The notes: generated from the sequence alone by a model not told the origin. A DNA stretch of 64,000 nt from Xanthomonas rydalmerensis (GCF_033170385.1 NZ_CP126170.1:1016001-1080000), one strand, 5' to 3'; shown: positions 1 through 8,751, counted from the first letter of the stretch. Program-made: numbers and translations.

Positions 1-1380
1 CCGGTGGTGCACGACCGCAGCCAGAACGAGCTGACCCAGTTCACCGCCAACCTCAGCAGCGACCTGTTCCGGCTGCCGGCCGGTGCGGTGTCCTTCGCCA
101 CCGGTGTGGAGTACCGCAAGTACGAGGGCTTCTACCGCCCCGATCCGCTGACCGTGATCGGCCACTACAACGGCGTGCCGTCGCTGCCGACGCAGGGCAG
201 CTACGACGTCAAGGAGGCCTACCTCGAACTGAGCGTGCCGATCTTCGCCGACTCGCCGCTGGGCGACAAACTCGACCTGAGCCTGGCTGGCCGCTATTCC
301 GACTACTCCACCTTCGGCGGCAAGTTCACCCCGAAGTACGGCCTGCGCTGGCAGGTGGCGCCGGACTTCGTGCTGCGCGCCAGCTATGCCGAAGGCTTCC
401 GCGCGCCCAGCATCGGCGAACTGTACGGCTCGGCCGCGCGCGCCGACCTGACCCTGTCCGACCCGTGCTCGATCGGCCTGGGCGGCACCGCGCCGCGCGG
501 CAGCGCCAGCAACTGCGCCACGCTCGGCGTGCCAGCCGGCTACCAGCAGGCCAATTCGCAGATCTCGGTGACCACCGGCGGCAACCGCGCGCTGGAGCCG
601 GAGAAGGCGCGCAGCTTCAGCGCCGGCTTCGTCTGGAGCCCGTGGTTCGCCAGCAACGTGCCGTGGTCGGACCGCTTCGACGTGGAGGTGACCTTCTACC
701 GCCACGACATCGACGGCGCGATCCAGGCGATCAACGCGCAGACCCAGCTCGACCTGTGCGTGGATACGCTCTCTCCGACCTATTGCGACGGCATTACCCG
801 CGCCTCCACCGGCGGCATCAACGGCTTCAACAATCGGCTCACCAACCTCGGCTCGATCAAGACCGACGGCTGGGACGTGGACCTGTTCTGGAACTCGCCG
901 GAGACCGCGGCCGGCCGCTTCAAGATCGGCTGGCAGAACACCTTCGTCACCCGCTACGTCGCCACCGGCGCGGCCGGCCAGGTGCAGCCGCAGCGCCCGG
1001 GCGTGGAAGTGGTGGACAGCTCGATTCCCGAGTGGACCAGCAATCTGAGCCTGGACTGGTCGCGCGGCCGCTGGAATGCGTCGTGGACGCTGCGGCACAT
1101 CTCCGAGCTGACCGAACAGTGCGGCGACGCGGTCGCGTTCCCGGTGTGCAGCAATCCGGTGGCCGGCACCAACACGCTGGACGCGATCACCTACCACGAC
1201 CTGCAGGTCGGCTATCGCTTCGACTGGCTCAAGGGCCTGACCCTCAGCGGCGGCGTCAACAACGTCTTCGACAAGGACCCGCCGATCTGCCTGTCGTGCT
1301 CGCTCAACGGCTACGACGCCTCCACCTACGGCATTCCCGGCGGCCGCTACCTGTACGTGCGCGCGGACCTGAAGTTCTAG
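1..1380 (+). CDS. TonB-dependent receptor, C-terminal part (5' end outside window)
   Basis: About 459 residues of the beta-barrel of an outer-membrane TonB-dependent receptor, open from the first base of the window, so the plug and TonB box lie upstream. The sequence shows alternating amphipathic strands, a FRAPSIGELYG motif typical of these barrels, a GGVNNVFDKDPP motif near the end, and a C-terminal aromatic residue (LYVRADLKF) as expected for Bam-dependent insertion. Extracellular-loop cysteines are present (for example DPCSIGL and SCSLNG). The family imports siderophores, vitamins or plant carbohydrates; the substrate cannot be told from this fragment. A strong hairpin follows the stop codon. 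Confidence 0.93.
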   Translation, partial: PVVHDRSQNELTQFTANLSSDLFRLPAGAVSFATGVEYRKYEGFYRPDPLTVIGHYNGVPSLPTQGSYDVKEAYLELSVPIFADSPLGDKLDLSLAGRYSDYSTFGGKFTPKYGLRWQVAPDFVLRASYAEGFRAPSIGELYGSAARADLTLSDPCSIGLGGTAPRGSASNCATLGVPAGYQQANSQISVTTGGNRALEPEKARSFSAGFVWSPWFASNVPWSDRFDVEVTFYRHDIDGAIQAINAQTQLDLCVDTLSPTYCDGITRASTGGINGFNNRLTNLGSIKTDGWDVDLFWNSPETAAGRFKIGWQNTFVTRYVATGAAGQVQPQRPGVEVVDSSIPEWTSNLSLDWSRGRWNASWTLRHISELTEQCGDAVAFPVCSNPVAGTNTLDAITYHDLQVGYRFDWLKGLTLSGGVNNVFDKDPPICLSCSLNGYDASTYGIPGGRYLYVRADLKF

Positions 1381-1398
1381 TTGCTGCACGCGATGGCA

Positions 1399-1430
1399 CC
1401 CTGCGAAAGCGAGCGTTCGCTCTCGCAGGG
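1399..1430 (+). terminator. Hairpin after the receptor gene
   Basis: An almost complete palindrome starts 19 bases after the stop codon: CCCTGCGA at 1399-1406 pairs with TCGCAGGG at 1423-1430, with a further GC-rich inner stem. There is no T-run, so it is a possible terminator or mRNA-stabilising hairpin rather than a canonical intrinsic terminator. Confidence 0.45.
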
Positions 1431-1466
1431 CGCGGCTGATGCGGGGGGCGAAGCAACCTTGATGCT

Positions 1467-1533
1467 GTAGGAGCGGCTTTAGCCGCGACCGATGTTCCCT
1501 GGGAACGCCCGTCGCGGCTAAAGCCGCTCCTAC
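1467..1533. repeat. REP-like palindrome (TAGGAGCGGCTT family), copy 1
   Basis: Near-perfect 67-bp inverted repeat. The left arm starts GTAGGAGCGGCTTTAGCC and the right arm ends GGCTAAAGCCGCTCCTAC, around a loop containing TTCCCTGGGAA. It lies between two convergent genes. A second intact copy is at 31746-31813 and a degenerate one at 40591-40640. Such palindromes are common between genes in Xanthomonas and are presumably moved by RAYT-type transposases. Confidence 0.85.
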
Positions 1534-1561
1534 GCGTGGTGCAAGAACCGGTGTCGCCGCC

Positions 1562-2329
1562 TCAGCGCAACAAGTGCTGCGGCACTTCGATCTCGGTGGC
1601 CACGGCCAGGTGGTCGGAGAAGGCGGCGGGCACCGCACGCTGCGCGTTGCAGCGCAGGCCGTCGCTGACCAGGATGTGGTCGATGGCGCGCTGCGGGCGC
1701 CAGCTCGGGAAGGTCGGGACCACGCAGCCCGGCGGTTGCAGCCGGGTGCGCTGGTAGAGGAACTGCATTTCCGGGCGATCGGCGACGCAGTTGAAGTCGC
1801 CCATCAGCACCACGTTGGGATGATCGGACAGCAGTTCGGCGATGAAGGCCAGCTGCGCCGCGCGCGAGTTGGCGCCCAGCGACAGGTGCGCCACCGCCAC
1901 CGCCAGGCCTTCGGCGCCGTTGCCGAACTTGGCCAGCAGCACGCCGCGCCCGCCGAGCCGGCCGGGCAGGGCGTGGTCCTGCACTTCCACCGGCTCCAGC
2001 CGGCTGAGCAGGCCGTTGGCGCTGGAGGCCACGCCGCCCACGCGCCGGTTCGGCTGGTGGCTCCAGTAGTTGAAGCCGGCGCGCTCGGCCAGGTAGTGGG
2101 TCTGGTTGGTGAAGCCCGAGCGCAGGCTGCCGGGGTCGGCCTCCTGCAGGCCGACGATGTCGTGGTCGCTGGCCAGCTGCGCGATCGCGTCCAGGCTGCT
2201 GCGCTTGCGCCCGGCCGGCAGCGCATGCGACCAGCTGCGGGTCACGTAGTCGCTGTAGCGGCGCGTGCTGGAACCGGCCTGGATGTTGGCGGTGAGCACG
2301 CGCAGGGTGCGGATGGCGGGAGCAGTCAC
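1562..2329 (-). CDS. Endonuclease/exonuclease/phosphatase family protein
   Basis: 255-residue protein of the EEP fold (DNase I/exonuclease III/inositol phosphatase superfamily). Visible signatures are the N-terminal TANIQAG strand with the metal-site Asn, VGLQEAD with the catalytic Glu, VLMGDFNCV with the GDFN signature, and IDHILVSDG and FSDHLAV near the end with the catalytic Asp/His pairs. The substrate is not determined; small members of this family hydrolyse nucleic acid, phospholipid or sugar-phosphate esters. No signal peptide is evident. The predicted start is a GTG with no clear ribosome site. It lies 25 bases downstream of a dsbA gene on the same strand. Confidence 0.88.
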   Translation of the reverse strand: MTAPAIRTLRVLTANIQAGSSTRRYSDYVTRSWSHALPAGRKRSSLDAIAQLASDHDIVGLQEADPGSLRSGFTNQTHYLAERAGFNYWSHQPNRRVGGVASSANGLLSRLEPVEVQDHALPGRLGGRGVLLAKFGNGAEGLAVAVAHLSLGANSRAAQLAFIAELLSDHPNVVLMGDFNCVADRPEMQFLYQRTRLQPPGCVVPTFPSWRPQRAIDHILVSDGLRCNAQRAVPAAFSDHLAVATEIEVPQHLLR

Positions 2330-2354
2330 GGCGGTGCGGCCCGGGGCGGACGGC

Positions 2355-3206
2355 TTACTTGGCCATCGCCGCGCGTTCGCGCGCGATCAGGTGATCGGCG
2401 ATGCGCAGCATGTCGTCGTAGCTCTTGCCCTTGACCAGGTACTTGCCGTTGATGATCAGCGACGGCGTGCCGCTGATGCCGCTGCGGGTGGCGAACTGCT
2501 TGGCGCGGTTGGTCTTGGTGGCCACCGCGAAGCTGCCCATGGTGTCGGCGAACTGCTTCGGGTCCACGCCGTACTTGGCGTAGAAGTTGGCGATGTCCTG
2601 CACCGAGTCGCGGCCGCGCTCGCCCTTCAGGGTCTGGTCGACGTGGATCGCCTTGTACAGCGCATCGTGGGTCTTCTCCTGCACGCCCAGCGCCTCGGCG
2701 GCGTAGAACGCGCGGGCGTAGTCGTCCCAGGTGCCGCCGAACATCGCCGGCACGTAAACGAAGCGCACGTCGGACGGCAGGCCGGCCTTCCACGGGCCGA
2801 TCAGCGGCTGGAAGCGCGCACAGGCCGGGCAGACGTAGCCGAACACCTCGGCCACCTCGATCTTGCCGTTGGTCGGCTGGAACGGCTGGCCGCCTGCGAT
2901 GTCGACATAGTCGGTGCCGGCGACCGGCTCCGGGCCATTCGGGGTCTTGGCCGCGACCGGCTTGGCCGGGGCGGCGCTGTCGCCTTCGGCGGCGGGCTGC
3001 GCGGCGGCATCGGCGCTGGTGGCCGCGGGAGCGGCCGGCGTCTCGGCGGGCGCAGCGGCAGCGTCGTTGCCGGCTGCGGGCGCGGCAGCCGGAGCCGCGG
3101 CGGTGCCGGAGGCAGGGGCGACGGCGTCGGCAGTGCCGTCCTGGGCCTTGCATGCCACCAGGATCGGCAGCAGGGCCATCAGGGTCAGGGCGAAGCGGGT
3201 CTTCAT
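2355..3206 (-). CDS. dsbA: DsbA-family thiol:disulfide interchange lipoprotein with long Ala/Pro linker
   Basis: 283 residues. The ATG at 3206 was chosen because it opens a signal peptide ending in a lipobox (ILVAC, Cys19), so the protein should be a periplasmic lipoprotein. Residues about 23-95 form a low-complexity Ala/Pro/Glu linker, unusual for DsbA. The thioredoxin-like domain follows with FGYVCPACARF (Cys126/Cys129) and the cis-Pro loop SGTPSLI. DsbA proteins oxidise cysteines of secreted proteins. The CPAC active site differs from the classic CPHC of its neighbour and should alter redox potential. It sits just downstream of a second dsbA (3312-3953) on the same strand and probably arose by duplication. 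Confidence 0.9.
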   Translation of the reverse strand: MKTRFALTLMALLPILVACKAQDGTADAVAPASGTAAAPAAAPAAGNDAAAAPAETPAAPAATSADAAAQPAAEGDSAAPAKPVAAKTPNGPEPVAGTDYVDIAGGQPFQPTNGKIEVAEVFGYVCPACARFQPLIGPWKAGLPSDVRFVYVPAMFGGTWDDYARAFYAAEALGVQEKTHDALYKAIHVDQTLKGERGRDSVQDIANFYAKYGVDPKQFADTMGSFAVATKTNRAKQFATRSGISGTPSLIINGKYLVKGKSYDDMLRIADHLIARERAAMAK

Positions 3207-3311
3207 CGGCGACATCTCCAGCAGGATGGGGGAAAAATGCCGGACGCGCCGCAAGCGCGGTCCGGCCACCCCGTCATGATGCCATGGCGCGGATGAAGCG
3301 CCGTGCGCCGA

Positions 3312-3953
3312 TTACTTGCCTGCGCGCTCGCGGGCGATCAGCGCGTCGGCGATGCGCAGCATGTCCTCGAAGTTCTTGCCCTTGACCAGGTACTTGCCGT
3401 TGACGATCAGCGCCGGGGTGCCGGAGATGTCCGCGCGCACGGCGAAATCGCGTGCGGTCTTCACCTGCGCGGCGACCTGCGGGCTCTGGTAGGCGGCGAT
3501 GAAGGCCTGCGGCTTGACCCCGAAGCCGGCGTAGAACGCGGCCAGTTCCTCGGGCGCCACGTTCTGCACCGGCACGCTACGCTTGTCGTGGATGGCCTCG
3601 AACATGGCGCGGTGGCTGCGGCTCTGCACGCCCAGTTGCTGCGCGGCATAGAAGGCGGCGGCGAAGCTGTCCCAGTAACCGCCGAACGCCGCCGGCACCA
3701 GGGTCAGGCGCACGTCCTTGGCCTGCTTGCCGGCCCATTCCTCCAGCAGCGGCTCGAAGTGCGCGCAGTGCGGGCAGGTGTAGCCGAACACTTCCACCAC
3801 CTCGATCTTGCCGGCCAGCGGCGCGAACGGCTTGGGATCGGCGATCAGCGTGTAGTCCTCGCCTTCCACCGCGGTCGCGGACTTGGGTTGCGCGCAGGCG
3901 CTCAACGGCAGCAGGGCGAGCAGGCACAACAGCAGGCGGGGCAAACGGTTCAT
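3312..3953 (-). CDS. dsbA: DsbA-family thiol:disulfide interchange lipoprotein
   Basis: 213 residues starting at the ATG at 3953, which gives a short signal peptide with lipobox LSAC (Cys20). The active site is FGYTCPHCAHF (Cys60/Cys63), the canonical DsbA CPHC, and the cis-Pro loop is SGTPALIV. It should introduce disulfides into periplasmic and outer-membrane proteins. It lies between cytochrome c4 (upstream) and the CPAC paralogue (downstream), all on the minus strand, so the three may be co-transcribed. The two DsbA proteins share the C-terminal segment INGKYLVKGK / VNGKYLVKGK and DDMLRIAD / EDMLRIAD, showing their common origin. Confidence 0.92.
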   Translation of the reverse strand: MNRLPRLLLCLLALLPLSACAQPKSATAVEGEDYTLIADPKPFAPLAGKIEVVEVFGYTCPHCAHFEPLLEEWAGKQAKDVRLTLVPAAFGGYWDSFAAAFYAAQQLGVQSRSHRAMFEAIHDKRSVPVQNVAPEELAAFYAGFGVKPQAFIAAYQSPQVAAQVKTARDFAVRADISGTPALIVNGKYLVKGKNFEDMLRIADALIARERAGK

Positions 3954-4039
3954 GCGATCTCCAGTGGCAAAAAACGAACGCCGGTCGTCTGGACCGGCGC
4001 GAAGGGGAAACGGGCCGGCGCCGCCGCAGCGGCGCACGG

Positions 4040-4861
4040 TCAGGATTGTTGCGCGGGCGCCGGCTGTTGTGGCGTTGCCGTGGCCGGCGCCGCCTGCGCG
4101 GCGGCCGCGTCGTCGGCGCGGTCGTGCAGGCCCTGCAGATAGCTGCCCAGCGCCTTGATCTCCTGGTCGGTCAGCGGCTTGGCCACCTGCGCCATGATCT
4201 TGAACATCGTCGGGTCGCGCTCCTGGGTGGTGCCGGCCTGGTATTCCTGCAGGCGCCGCGCCACGTAGTCGGCGTGCTGGCCGCCCAGGTGCGGATAGGC
4301 CGGACCCGGGTTGCCGGCGCCGGCGGGGCCGTGGCAGGCCATGCAGGCGGGGATGCCGCGGGTCGCGTCGCCGCCGCGATACAACTGCTGGCCGACCTCG
4401 TAGAACTTCATGCCCGCGTATGGGCCGTCGGCGATCACCGCGTCGTCGGCGATGCCGGCACCGGCTTTCTGCGTGGCGAAGTAGGCGCCGATGTCGCGCA
4501 TGTCCTGCGCGCTCAGCGGCTGCACGAACGGCACCATCGCCGCGACCGCGCCGCTGGTGCGCTCGCCGTGGGCGATCAGCGCCATCTGCCGCGCGCTGTA
4601 GCGCTCCACCTGGCCGGCGATGCGCGGATACATGGCGATGGCGGGATTGCCGTCGGCGCCATGGCAGGCGGCGCAGGCCGCGGCCTTGGCCTGGCCGGCC
4701 TTGGGGTCGCCCCATGCGGCCTTGCCGATGTCGCCCTCCAGCGGCGTGGTGCGCACCGGGGCGTGGTCGGGAATGGGAACCACCGAGGTCTGCGCGAACG
4801 CGACCGCGGCGGCGACGGAAACCGCTAGACCGGCAAAGGCAAGAACGCGAGCGTGGCGCAT
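4040..4861 (-). CDS. Cytochrome c4, dihaem c-type
   Basis: 273 residues with an N-terminal signal peptide (cleavage near AVAFA-Q). Two class I cytochrome c domains each carry a haem-binding CXXCH: CAACH at 63-67 and CMACH at 173-177. Met ligands are expected in the MVPF and MFKIM regions. The C-terminus is an Ala/Pro/Gln-rich tail. Cytochrome c4 is a periplasmic, membrane-associated electron carrier to terminal oxidases. It is divergent from engB and upstream of two dsbA genes; a link between haem c maturation and thiol chemistry is a reasonable inference. A GGAG site lies about 8 bases upstream of the ATG. Confidence 0.93.
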   Translation of the reverse strand: MRHARVLAFAGLAVSVAAAVAFAQTSVVPIPDHAPVRTTPLEGDIGKAAWGDPKAGQAKAAACAACHGADGNPAIAMYPRIAGQVERYSARQMALIAHGERTSGAVAAMVPFVQPLSAQDMRDIGAYFATQKAGAGIADDAVIADGPYAGMKFYEVGQQLYRGGDATRGIPACMACHGPAGAGNPGPAYPHLGGQHADYVARRLQEYQAGTTQERDPTMFKIMAQVAKPLTDQEIKALGSYLQGLHDRADDAAAAQAAPATATPQQPAPAQQS

Positions 4862-4990
4862 TAGCTGAAGCTCCGTATGACCCGACCCCGCGGCTGCCGG
4901 ACGGCGACCGCACTCGCGCGATTATCGGCATGCCGCGGCCCGGCGGTCAACGAAGCCCGCCAGGGGCCGCGGACGTGCGATCCTAGCGGG

Positions 4991-5614
4991 ATGTCGCTGA
5001 TCCTCGAACGTGCCCACTATCTCCTTTCCGCCCACAACGCCCGCCAGTTGCCGGAGGACGGCGGCTGGGAGGTGGCGTTCGCCGGCCGCTCCAACGCCGG
5101 CAAGTCCAGCGCGCTGAACGCGCTGACCCGGCAGAACGCCCTGGCCCGCGTCTCCAAGACGCCCGGCCGCACCCAGCAACTGGTGTTCTTCGAGGTGCAG
5201 CCCGAGCGCTGCCTGGTCGACCTGCCCGGCTACGGCTACGCCAAGGTGCCGCTGGAACTGCAGGCGCACTGGCAGAAGTTCATCGACACCTATTTCCGCA
5301 CCCGCGAGGCCCTGCGCGGGCTGGTGGTGGTGATGGACATCCGCCATCCGCTCAAGGACTACGACCGGCAGATGCTCGGGTACGCGGTGCAGCGCGGCCT
5401 GCCGGCGCATGCGCTGCTGACCAAGGCCGACAAGCTCGGCCGCGGCCAGCAGGCGCAGGCGCTGCAGCAGGTGCGCAAGGAGCTGGCCAGCGCGTTCGGC
5501 GACACGGTCAGCGTGCAGACCTTCTCCGGCGAGACCCGCCAGGGCGTGGACGAGGCGCGCGGCATCATCGGCGGCTGGCTGGGGCTTGACGTCGAACCGC
5601 CCGCCGCGGAGTGA
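4991..5614 (+). CDS. engB: Ribosome biogenesis GTPase YihA/EngB
   Basis: 207-residue TRAFAC GTPase needed for 50S subunit maturation. The ATG at 4991 matches the usual family N-terminus (MSLILERAHYLLSA), although the frame is open further upstream. The P-loop is GRSNAGKSS at residues 32-40; switch II is VDLPGYGYAK; the guanine-specificity motif is TKADK; the G5-like motif is FSGET. Length and motif order are normal for the family. It is transcribed divergently from cytochrome c4 and followed directly by the tandem palindromic array. Confidence 0.96.
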   Translation: MSLILERAHYLLSAHNARQLPEDGGWEVAFAGRSNAGKSSALNALTRQNALARVSKTPGRTQQLVFFEVQPERCLVDLPGYGYAKVPLELQAHWQKFIDTYFRTREALRGLVVVMDIRHPLKDYDRQMLGYAVQRGLPAHALLTKADKLGRGQQAQALQQVRKELASAFGDTVSVQTFSGETRQGVDEARGIIGGWLGLDVEPPAAE

Positions 5615-5639
5615 GCGCGGCGGCGGGCGTGGGTATGGG

Positions 5640-6515
5640 CGAGGCCTCGTGCGCACGAACGCCGCGAGACGCTTTGCGACGTACCCTCACCCCAACCCCT
5701 CTCCCGGTGGGAGAGGGGCTACGGCCGTTTCCTTCTCCCATCGGGACCATGGCCCCCTTTTTGGGGGAAGGTGCCCCGAAGGGGCGGATGAGGGTCCGGG
5801 CGCAGCCTCGCGTGCTTGGACTCTGCGAGACGCTTTGCGCCGTACCCTCACCCCAACCCCTCTCCCGAGGGGAGAGGGGCTAGCGGCCGTTCCTTCTCCC
5901 ATCGGGAGAAGGTGCCCCGAAGGGGCGGATGAGGGTTCGGGCGCAGCCTCGTGTGCTTGGACTCTGCGAGACGCTTCGCGCCGTACCCTCACCCCAACCC
6001 CTCTCCCGGGGGAGAGGGGCTAGCGGCCGTTTCCTTCTCCCATCGGGAGAAGGTGCCCCGAAGGGGCGGATGAGGGTCCGGGCGCAGCCTCGCGTGCTTG
6101 GACTCTGCGAGACGCTTCGCGCCGTACCCTCACCCCAACCCCTCTCCCGAGGGGAGAGGGGCTAGCGGCCGTTCCTTCTCCCATCGGGACCATGGCCCCC
6201 TTTTTGGGGGAAGGTGCCCCGAAGGGGCGGATGAGGGTACGGGCGCAGCCTCGCGTGCTTGAACTCTGCGAGACGCTTCGCGCCGTACCCTCACCCCGAC
6301 CCCTCTCCCGAGGGGAGAGGGGCTAGCAGCCGTTCCCTTCTCCCATCGGGACCATGGCCCCCTTTTTGGGGGAAGGTGCCCCGAAGGGGCGGATGAGGGT
6401 TCGGGCGTAGCCTCGCGTGCTTGGACTCTGCGAGACGCTTCGCGACGTACCCTCACCCCAACCCCTCTCCCGAGGGGAGAGGGGCTAGCGGCTCTTTTCT
6501 TCCAACGGGAGAAGA
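5640..6515. repeat. Tandem array of 141/161-bp palindromic units
   Basis: The landmark GTACCCTCACCCC occurs at 5681, 5842, 5983, 6124, 6285 and 6447 (spacings 161, 141, 141, 161, 162), the fifth copy with one base changed. Each unit holds the hairpin CCCCTCTCCC...GGGAGAGGGG, a second short palindrome (GGTGCCCCGAAGGGGCGGAT) and a conserved tail ending GACTCTGCGAGACGCTT. Long units carry an extra segment of about 20 bp (ACCATGGCCCCC then TTTTTGGGG) that short units lack. First and last units are partial. Copies are nearly identical, implying recent expansion or homogenisation. The apparent reading frames across it are by-products of the repeat. Confidence 0.93.
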
Positions 6516-6521
6516 CCGGTC

Positions 6522-7514
6522 TCAAGGCGTCGCCGGCAATGGCGAGAACTCCGCAGGCACCCAGGCGAAGGCGGTGTCCGCGCGGCGCACGTGGCCCAGC
6601 CCCGGGAACGGCAGGTGCGCACCGGCCACCCACCAGCCGTGGTCCGCGGCCTGCGCCAGCATGCGCTTGCGCGCGGCGATCGCCGCATCGCGGTCGCTGT
6701 CTGCCTCATACGATGCCTGCGGCTGCGCGAACTGCACCGCGTGGTAGTGCACCAGATCGCCCCACACCAGCAACTGTTGCCCATCGCCGCCATCGAAGCG
6801 GTACGACACGTGCCCGGGCGTGTGCCCGTGGGTATCCAGCGCGACCGCGCCGCCAGGCAGCGCGTCGCCGGGGCGGAAACGGCGTAGCCGCTGCGTGGCC
6901 TGGTACGGCGCCACCGCCGCACGCGCCAGCGGGAAGGCGAAGCGCAGTGCCTGCGGCGCACCGGCCTCGCTGGCCGGGTCCAGCCAGTACGCGGCGTCGG
7001 CGGCGCTCAGCCACACCGTCGCCTTGGGGTAGGCGGGCTGGCCGTGCGCGTCGAGCAGGCCGCACAGGTGGTCGGGATGGGCGTGGGTGAGCAGTACGTC
7101 GTCGACCTGCTCGGGCACGTAGCCGGCCGCGCGCAGGTTGGCCAGCACCTGGCCGAGCCCGGGGCCGAAGCAGGTGGCGGTGCCGGTGTCGACCAGGGTC
7201 AGGTGCGTGCCGTCCTGGATCAGATAGGCGTTGACCGCGGTCTGCAGGCCCTTGTCGTTCTCCGGTACATAGCGGTGGTCGAGCAGGCGCGCGATCGCCT
7301 CCGGGGGAATGTTCGCCAGTTGCGCGCGCGGCAGCGCCACGGTGCCGTCGAACAGGGCGGTCACGCGCAATCGGCCGATCGCCTGGCGATAGACGCCGGG
7401 CACCTGCGCAGCGGTCGCCTCCGGTGCGGCGGCATGGGCGGGGGACGGCAGCGTCAGCGCCGCGCTGGCGCTCAGCGCCAGCGCGCACAGCGCGCGCAAG
7501 GGGAACACGGACAT
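6522..7514 (-). CDS. Secreted MBL-fold metallo-hydrolase
   Basis: 330 residues with a signal peptide (cleavage near PAHA-A). The metallo-beta-lactamase motif THAHPDH supplies His144, His146, Asp148 and His149; further ligands are visible at GHTPGH (His231, His235), WGDLVH (Asp253) and AGAHLPFPG (His300). This is the layout of the broad group that includes quorum-quenching lactonases and other hydrolases; it is probably a periplasmic hydrolase of unknown substrate. The 3' end abuts the tandem array. An AraC-type regulator lies 107 bases upstream on the same strand and may control it. Confidence 0.9.
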   Translation of the reverse strand: MSVFPLRALCALALSASAALTLPSPAHAAAPEATAAQVPGVYRQAIGRLRVTALFDGTVALPRAQLANIPPEAIARLLDHRYVPENDKGLQTAVNAYLIQDGTHLTLVDTGTATCFGPGLGQVLANLRAAGYVPEQVDDVLLTHAHPDHLCGLLDAHGQPAYPKATVWLSAADAAYWLDPASEAGAPQALRFAFPLARAAVAPYQATQRLRRFRPGDALPGGAVALDTHGHTPGHVSYRFDGGDGQQLLVWGDLVHYHAVQFAQPQASYEADSDRDAAIAARKRMLAQAADHGWWVAGAHLPFPGLGHVRRADTAFAWVPAEFSPLPATP

Positions 7515-7621
7515 GGGGACTTCCTGGCAGAGCGGCAGGCGCCGCGGTACCGGCATGCTGCCCCTGCGCCGCTGCGCGATTCGCTCATTCCGCTGCGCGC
7601 GGCGCTCAATGCCGACGCGGC

Positions 7622-8452
7622 TCAGTTGCCGATGCTGGCCGGGTCCAGGCCGTAGCGTTGCTGGAAGCGTTGGCTGAAGCTGCGCACCGAGCGGTAGCCG
7701 GCGTGCGCGGCGACCGTCTTCAACGGCCAGCGCGTGGTGTAGAGCAACTGCATCGCATGCGCCAGGCGCGTATCGGCGAGCAGTTCGCGCAACGAGGTGC
7801 CTTCGCTGGCCAGGTGCCGGCGCAGGGTCGCGCCGCTGAGGCCCAGGCTGTCTTCGATGTCGCGCGAACGCCAGGCGCGTTGCGGCTGCGCGGCGACCAG
7901 GTCGCGCACCTGCGCGGCCACGCTCGGCGCCGGCGGCAGCAGCAGGCCGCCATGGCCGCGCCGGCACAGCGCCACCACCAGCGCCGCCAGCGCCAGCCGC
8001 GCCTCGGTGTAACGGCCGTCCTGCAGCGCCTGTCGCCATTGCAGCAGGGTGCCGCCGACGTCCTCGGCGCGCAGGCGCGCCAGCTCCGCGCCGGCGGCGG
8101 GCAGCGGTTCGTTCCACAGCACGCGCGCGGCGCTCAGCGCTTCCTCGCACAGCGGCACCAGCACGCTGAGATACACGCCGCTGTGCGGATCCGGGATGTT
8201 GACCACATCGATGCGGCAGCGCCGCGTCACCAGGAACAGATCGCCCGGCACGAAGGCCAGCGTCTGTGTCGCGGTGCGCACCTGCTTGCGTCCCTGCAAC
8301 AGGATCGCCAGCTGCGGCCGCGGGATCTCCACCGAGCGCGCGCCGTGTTCGCGGCGCGCGCTGATGCAGGCGTAGCCTTCGGCCTGCGCGCAGTCGGCCA
8401 GGCTGGCCAGGCGCGCCAGCAGCAGGGCGTCGGGGGAGGTGGTGTCGGCCAT
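7622..8452 (-). CDS. AraC-family transcriptional regulator (AraC_N type)
   Basis: 276 residues. The N-terminal half resembles the AraC-type N-terminal ligand domain (RPQLAILLQGRKQV and FVPGDLFLVT), and the C-terminal 100 residues contain two helix-turn-helix motifs (DIEDSLGLSGATLRRHL and TVAAHAGYRSVRSFSQRF), ending PASIGN. Members often regulate an adjacent oxidoreductase or hydrolase; here the metallo-hydrolase at 6522-7514 is the obvious candidate target. The ATG at 8452 gives a normal family length. Confidence 0.9.
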   Translation of the reverse strand: MADTTSPDALLLARLASLADCAQAEGYACISARREHGARSVEIPRPQLAILLQGRKQVRTATQTLAFVPGDLFLVTRRCRIDVVNIPDPHSGVYLSVLVPLCEEALSAARVLWNEPLPAAGAELARLRAEDVGGTLLQWRQALQDGRYTEARLALAALVVALCRRGHGGLLLPPAPSVAAQVRDLVAAQPQRAWRSRDIEDSLGLSGATLRRHLASEGTSLRELLADTRLAHAMQLLYTTRWPLKTVAAHAGYRSVRSFSQRFQQRYGLDPASIGN

Positions 8453-8486
8453 GGCTGCCGATGCTACCGCAGCGCGTTGCGCGCGG

Positions 8487-8585
8487 ACTCGGACCTGCAC
8501 GCCAGCATCCGGCCGATCGCATCGTCGGCCAGCATTGCCGCCGCGCCGTGGACCGTCACCCGCCACGCGGACCGGAGGCGGCGCC
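8487..8585 (-). pseudogene. Decayed 3' fragment of a VIT-family gene
   Basis: Read on the minus strand this stretch gives WRVTVHGAAAMLADDAIG, which aligns with [18 protein letters not shown] at the C-terminus of the intact VIT-family gene about 1 kb away (9459-10154). The DNA is also clearly similar, about three quarters identical by eye over some 80 bases. A one-base indel after the GAIG-equivalent removes the normal stop. Nothing similar continues on the 5' side, so only about 30 codons remain. It lies just upstream of the AraC gene. Confidence 0.7.
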
Positions 8586-8751
8586 AGGGAGACAAGGCGT
8601 GCGCTGTGGCCCCAGGCTCGCTGCCCGGGCAACGGGTACAACGCGGTGACGCGCTGCGGACCGCCAACGCACCTCGCCTCACCGCCCACGACACGCGCTC
8701 GCCATCGGCGATCGAAAGAGCCGCGGCGGCTTGCACCACGCCGGATGAGAC

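Noticed and set aside
5640..6515. CRISPR array
   Set aside because: Units are 141-162 bp and contiguous, without unique spacers; no cas genes nearby.
5586..6633. Several frames within the tandem palindromic array
   Set aside because: They encode repeated PSPQPLSRGERG-like peptides on both strands, a direct result of the DNA repeat.
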